A stretch of 64,000 nt of DNA from Flavobacterium sp. YJ01 (GTDB taxonomy: Bacteria; Bacteroidota; Bacteroidia; Flavobacteriales; Flavobacteriaceae). The stretch lies in contig NZ_CP119757.1 in NCBI RefSeq assembly GCF_029320955.1, forward strand, positions 5,419,845 through 5,483,844, written 5' to 3'. The position numbers and the translations under genes were made by a program. The notes under the pieces were generated by a model. The model worked only from the letters and a program-made list of their open reading frames with translations. It was not told where the DNA came from and ran no database searches. Below, piece by piece: positions 62,109 to 64,000 of this stretch (position 1 is its first letter; each line of letters begins with the position of its first letter).

Positions 62109-62247
62109 ATAATTCTTTCAATGTTAATGAAACAATAATTTCAATCATAAGATTTACTAATTTCTTTTCTTTTTCACTTTCTAAATGTTCATAATTTTTT
62201 GATACAATATCATCATTTTCACACTGTTCATCTTTTAAATTTTCCAT
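62092..62247 (-). CDS. Possible 51-residue acidic protein overlapping the recombinase start
   Basis: The frame MENLKDEQCENDDIVSKNYE...LKELYEESD ends 17 bases inside the recombinase gene in another frame. It is charged in the first 30 residues and has a helical hydrophobic segment (VNLMIEIIVSLTLKELY) at the end. Overlap and direction suggest translational coupling with the recombinase. It could be a recombination directionality factor or control protein, but it has no recognised domain; this is inference from position. Confidence 0.5.
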   Translation of the reverse strand: MENLKDEQCENDDIVSKNYEHLESEKEKKLVNLMIEIIVSLTLKELYEESD

Positions 62248-62545
62248 ATCAAAATCATTAAATTTAATCAAGACGCCGTGTATCTCACGGAACCAAAACT
62301 AATTTAAAATACAATTTTGAAGTTTGAATTATTTATGCTTTTAATGGAACAATGTGACTTCATTTGGCTTATAACATTCTATGGAGACATACTCAGATGT
62401 AATTTTTTCAAACACCAATTAAAAAAATTACAATAATGTATCCTATCAATTCTTTATATATGGTACACTCAAAATCTTGTTACATACATTTTTACGTGAA
62501 TAAATTGTATTAGAGATCAACTGTCCTTGAAATTTCTCCCTCATA
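62248..62545. other. Non-coding gap in the island
   Basis: No gene or tRNA is seen in this 298-base gap. It carries a small hairpin CCGTG-TATCT-CACGG (62276-62290) next to the 51-codon ORF, and on the minus strand TAGTTTTG (62294-62301) could be a -7 element for the recombinase transcript. Confidence 0.4.
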
Positions 62546-62983
62546 TCAAGACTCTTTTTTCAGATGCTTTTCTTCAAATTCCTCTGTGAGCTGTATGATT
62601 TTTTTGGACAGAACAGCAAATTCCGCAGTCTGCTTTTCCAACTTGTACAAATACGCAGAAGCTTTCTTTTCGGAAAATTTTTGATATAAGATCTTCACAA
62701 CCTGATTATAATTTACCCCGATTGCCCTAAACTGGCTATAGAGAGAGGTCAAGCGCATATAGTAATCCATTGTTGCTTTATCAATCCTAACTGTTTTGAT
62801 ACCTTTCTGAAAAACACACGCTGTAATAAAATGCGCCATTACATGCATTCCTGATGTTTCAAAAAGGGTCAGAAAGCGAGCGTTTTCTTCTGCAGTAAAA
62901 CTGATCGAATAGCGATGGACGGCGGGATCTATTTTGGCAGGTCTGCCTCCTTTTTTCCTATTCTTTTTTTCTTCATTTTCCAT
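62546..62983 (-). CDS. Ribbon-helix-helix mobilization protein (MobA/MobC-like), 145 aa
   Basis: After a basic start (KNRKKGGRPAKIDPAVHRYS) comes a ribbon-helix-helix region, SISFTAEENARFLTLFETSG, then the block LTSLYSQFRAIGVNYNQVVK characteristic of mobilization accessory proteins of Bacteroidetes conjugative and mobilizable elements. A coiled-coil C-terminus follows (LEKQTAEFAVLSKKIIQLTE). It would bind at the transfer origin and help the relaxase. No relaxase gene follows it in the window. The ATG at 62983 (MENEEKKN) is taken; 63001 is possible too. Confidence 0.75.
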   Translation of the reverse strand: MENEEKKNRKKGGRPAKIDPAVHRYSISFTAEENARFLTLFETSGMHVMAHFITACVFQKGIKTVRIDKATMDYYMRLTSLYSQFRAIGVNYNQVVKILYQKFSEKKASAYLYKLEKQTAEFAVLSKKIIQLTEEFEEKHLKKES

Positions 62984-63205
62984 GATTTGAATGTATTGCA
63001 TTACTTAAACCCAATATATTTTATAATCAGCATTAGTGAGCTACTATGGATGTCCGTGGAAGCGTTTGGAAGTATTTGTCTTTATTTATTTCCGACCCGA
63101 TCTTAAACCTTTAATATTAGACATGCGCTGTCAAATAAAGCCATCAGAGGACACTTTAAAAGAGCAGACAGTTTTCAGAATTAAATTTTCTGAAAACATA
63201 ATATT

Positions 63206-63886
63206 ATGCTATACAAAGAAACTGTTACTCCCCAGATGTGGGAACTACTCCAAAGGCTTATGAAAGATGAAAAACTCAAGGAATTCAATCTTGTCGGCGG
63301 TACTGCTTTAAGCCTGATTATTGGACATCGTTTAAGCATCGATATAGATCTGTTCTCCACTCAGGATTTTGATATTCAGGATATGCTTGCTCATTTAAGA
63401 AGTGAGCATCCTGTTACAATTAGGGAGCTGTTTGAAAATACAATGCTCTTAAATATCGGTAAGGTTAAAGTAGATATTCTAACCCATAAATATCCATGGC
63501 AGGAGCCGATCAAGACCGAGCAGGGAATCAGACTGGTGTCTTTACAGGACATAGGTGCTATGAAACTTCATGCGATATTTCAAAACGGCACAAGAATAAA
63601 AGATTTTGTGGATATGTATTTTCTTTTGGAACATCATCCCCTTAAGATCTATTTAGATGCTTATCAGAACAAATATAAGGGAAGTCCTGGACTGGCTCTC
63701 ATTTCATTACTGCACCATAAAAATATAGACAGGGAAGAAAAAGTTAAACTGCTGAAAGGAAAAGAAACCAGCTGGACAAAAATTTGCCAGCGACTGAAAA
63801 AAGCGGTTTTAAACCCTTCTTTTGATTTTTCCAAGCCAAAAAATCAGATTCCTCCACCAAGTAAAAGACGTGGATTTAGGAGGTAA
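63206..63886 (+). CDS. AbiEii/AbiGii-type nucleotidyltransferase toxin, 226 aa
   Basis: The nucleotidyltransferase core is FNLVGGTALSLIIGHRLSID followed by IDLFSTQDFD, giving the GG-T and DxD motifs of the DUF1814/AbiEii family. Further conserved parts are LNIGKVKVDILTHKYPW, LQDIGAMKLHAIFQNGTRIK and KDFVDMYFLLEHHPL. These toxins transfer nucleotides to tRNA acceptor ends and act in phage abortive infection or plasmid addiction. A partner gene appears to start 40 bases downstream. Confidence 0.88.
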   Translation: MLYKETVTPQMWELLQRLMKDEKLKEFNLVGGTALSLIIGHRLSIDIDLFSTQDFDIQDMLAHLRSEHPVTIRELFENTMLLNIGKVKVDILTHKYPWQEPIKTEQGIRLVSLQDIGAMKLHAIFQNGTRIKDFVDMYFLLEHHPLKIYLDAYQNKYKGSPGLALISLLHHKNIDREEKVKLLKGKETSWTKICQRLKKAVLNPSFDFSKPKNQIPPPSKRRGFRR

Positions 63887-63925
63887 AAACTTGAATATTA
63901 AGCTTAAAATTCGTATTTTTACTAT

Positions 63926-64000
63926 ATGGCAGTAGCTAAAAAAAATAATAGGGTTCTTAATCTGGATCAGGTCTTTTTCTGGGATTTCGATATCGATGCT
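63926..64000 (+). CDS. Probable DUF6922-like partner of the AbiEii toxin, N-terminal part
   Basis: Twenty-five codons lie in the window: MAVAKKNNRVLNLDQVFFWD then FDIDA. The pattern of a short basic start then Leu-Asn-x-x-x-x-FWDxD is familiar from small DUF6922 proteins that accompany AbiEii-type nucleotidyltransferases in Bacteroidetes and are presumed antitoxins. The call is from memory of that pattern; the remainder is outside the window. Confidence 0.5.
   Translation, partial: MAVAKKNNRVLNLDQVFFWDFDIDA

Larger units (their letters stand above)
60595..64000. mobile_element. Left part of an integrated genomic island
   Basis: The region from the tRNA-Val 3' end to the window edge holds a large serine recombinase, a ribbon-helix-helix mobilization-like protein and an AbiEii-type toxin gene, with base composition unlike the chromosome on the left. 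The right end lies outside the window, so size and boundaries are unknown. Confidence 0.8.

Overview
The window looks like a stretch of a Flavobacterium-type chromosome (Bacteroidetes). It is AT-rich with short intergenic gaps. Promoters fit the Bacteroidetes pattern (TTTG near -33, about 19 bases, then TAnnTTTG near -7) rather than the sigma-70 form of other bacteria. The gene content also fits: menaquinone genes menD, menB, menA and menC, an ECF sigma/anti-sigma pair, a fused ResB-CcsA cytochrome c maturation protein, a YpdA-type reductase, an archaeal-type UbiA prenyltransferase and a deoxyhypusine-synthase-like protein.

Layout. 1-5202: a PIG-L deacetylase followed by a 35-residue membrane microprotein and the first codons of a symporter, then a surface lipoprotein and a His-rich secreted protein. 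5383-11906: an outer-membrane barrel protein, an AI-2E family transporter, and an operon DUF2520 / KdsC-like / UbiA / Maf / small MscS. 12204-20322: the ResB-CcsA fusion, the sigma/anti-sigma pair, a decayed-looking gap, glutathione peroxidase, a GNAT enzyme and a thioredoxin-fold protein. 20500-31037: menD, menB, menA and menC interspersed with DUF2853, an M28 peptidase, a CvfB-like S1 protein, a beta-lactamase-fold hydrolase and a TPR protein. 31184-43536: envelope genes (OmpA, M23, lipoproteins), redox repair genes (YpdA, SelO, MsrA), a class V aminotransferase and an APC permease. 43601-60094: an acyltransferase, an XRE regulator divergent from an M14 carboxypeptidase, an Lrp regulator, PEP carboxylase, DinB, RecQ, a polyamine block (arginine decarboxylase, deoxyhypusine-synthase-like, acidic protein), aroB, proline dehydrogenase and an ABC exporter.

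60356-64000 is different. Two identical tRNA-Val(TAC) genes stand in tandem. The second is abutted by the start of a mobile island: a large serine recombinase whose last codons and stop lie inside the tRNA 3' end, a 51-residue overlapping ORF, a ribbon-helix-helix mobilization-like protein, an AbiEii-type nucleotidyltransferase and the first codons of what looks like its DUF6922-like partner. The island continues beyond the window and is visibly richer in G and C than its neighbours.

The most notable non-coding signals are these: (i) four copies of a GTTTAC-N4-GTAAAC inverted repeat between the divergent XRE regulator and carboxypeptidase genes, one lying on the -7 element; (ii) two 13-base direct repeats spaced 21 bases apart upstream of the His-rich protein, resembling a LytTR-type operator; (iii) three exactly 10-base-phased A-tracts upstream of the sigma factor; and (iv) several long, nearly perfect palindromic elements at gene borders, one of which can fold into a cloverleaf. 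No CRISPR array, rRNA or complete insertion sequence was seen.
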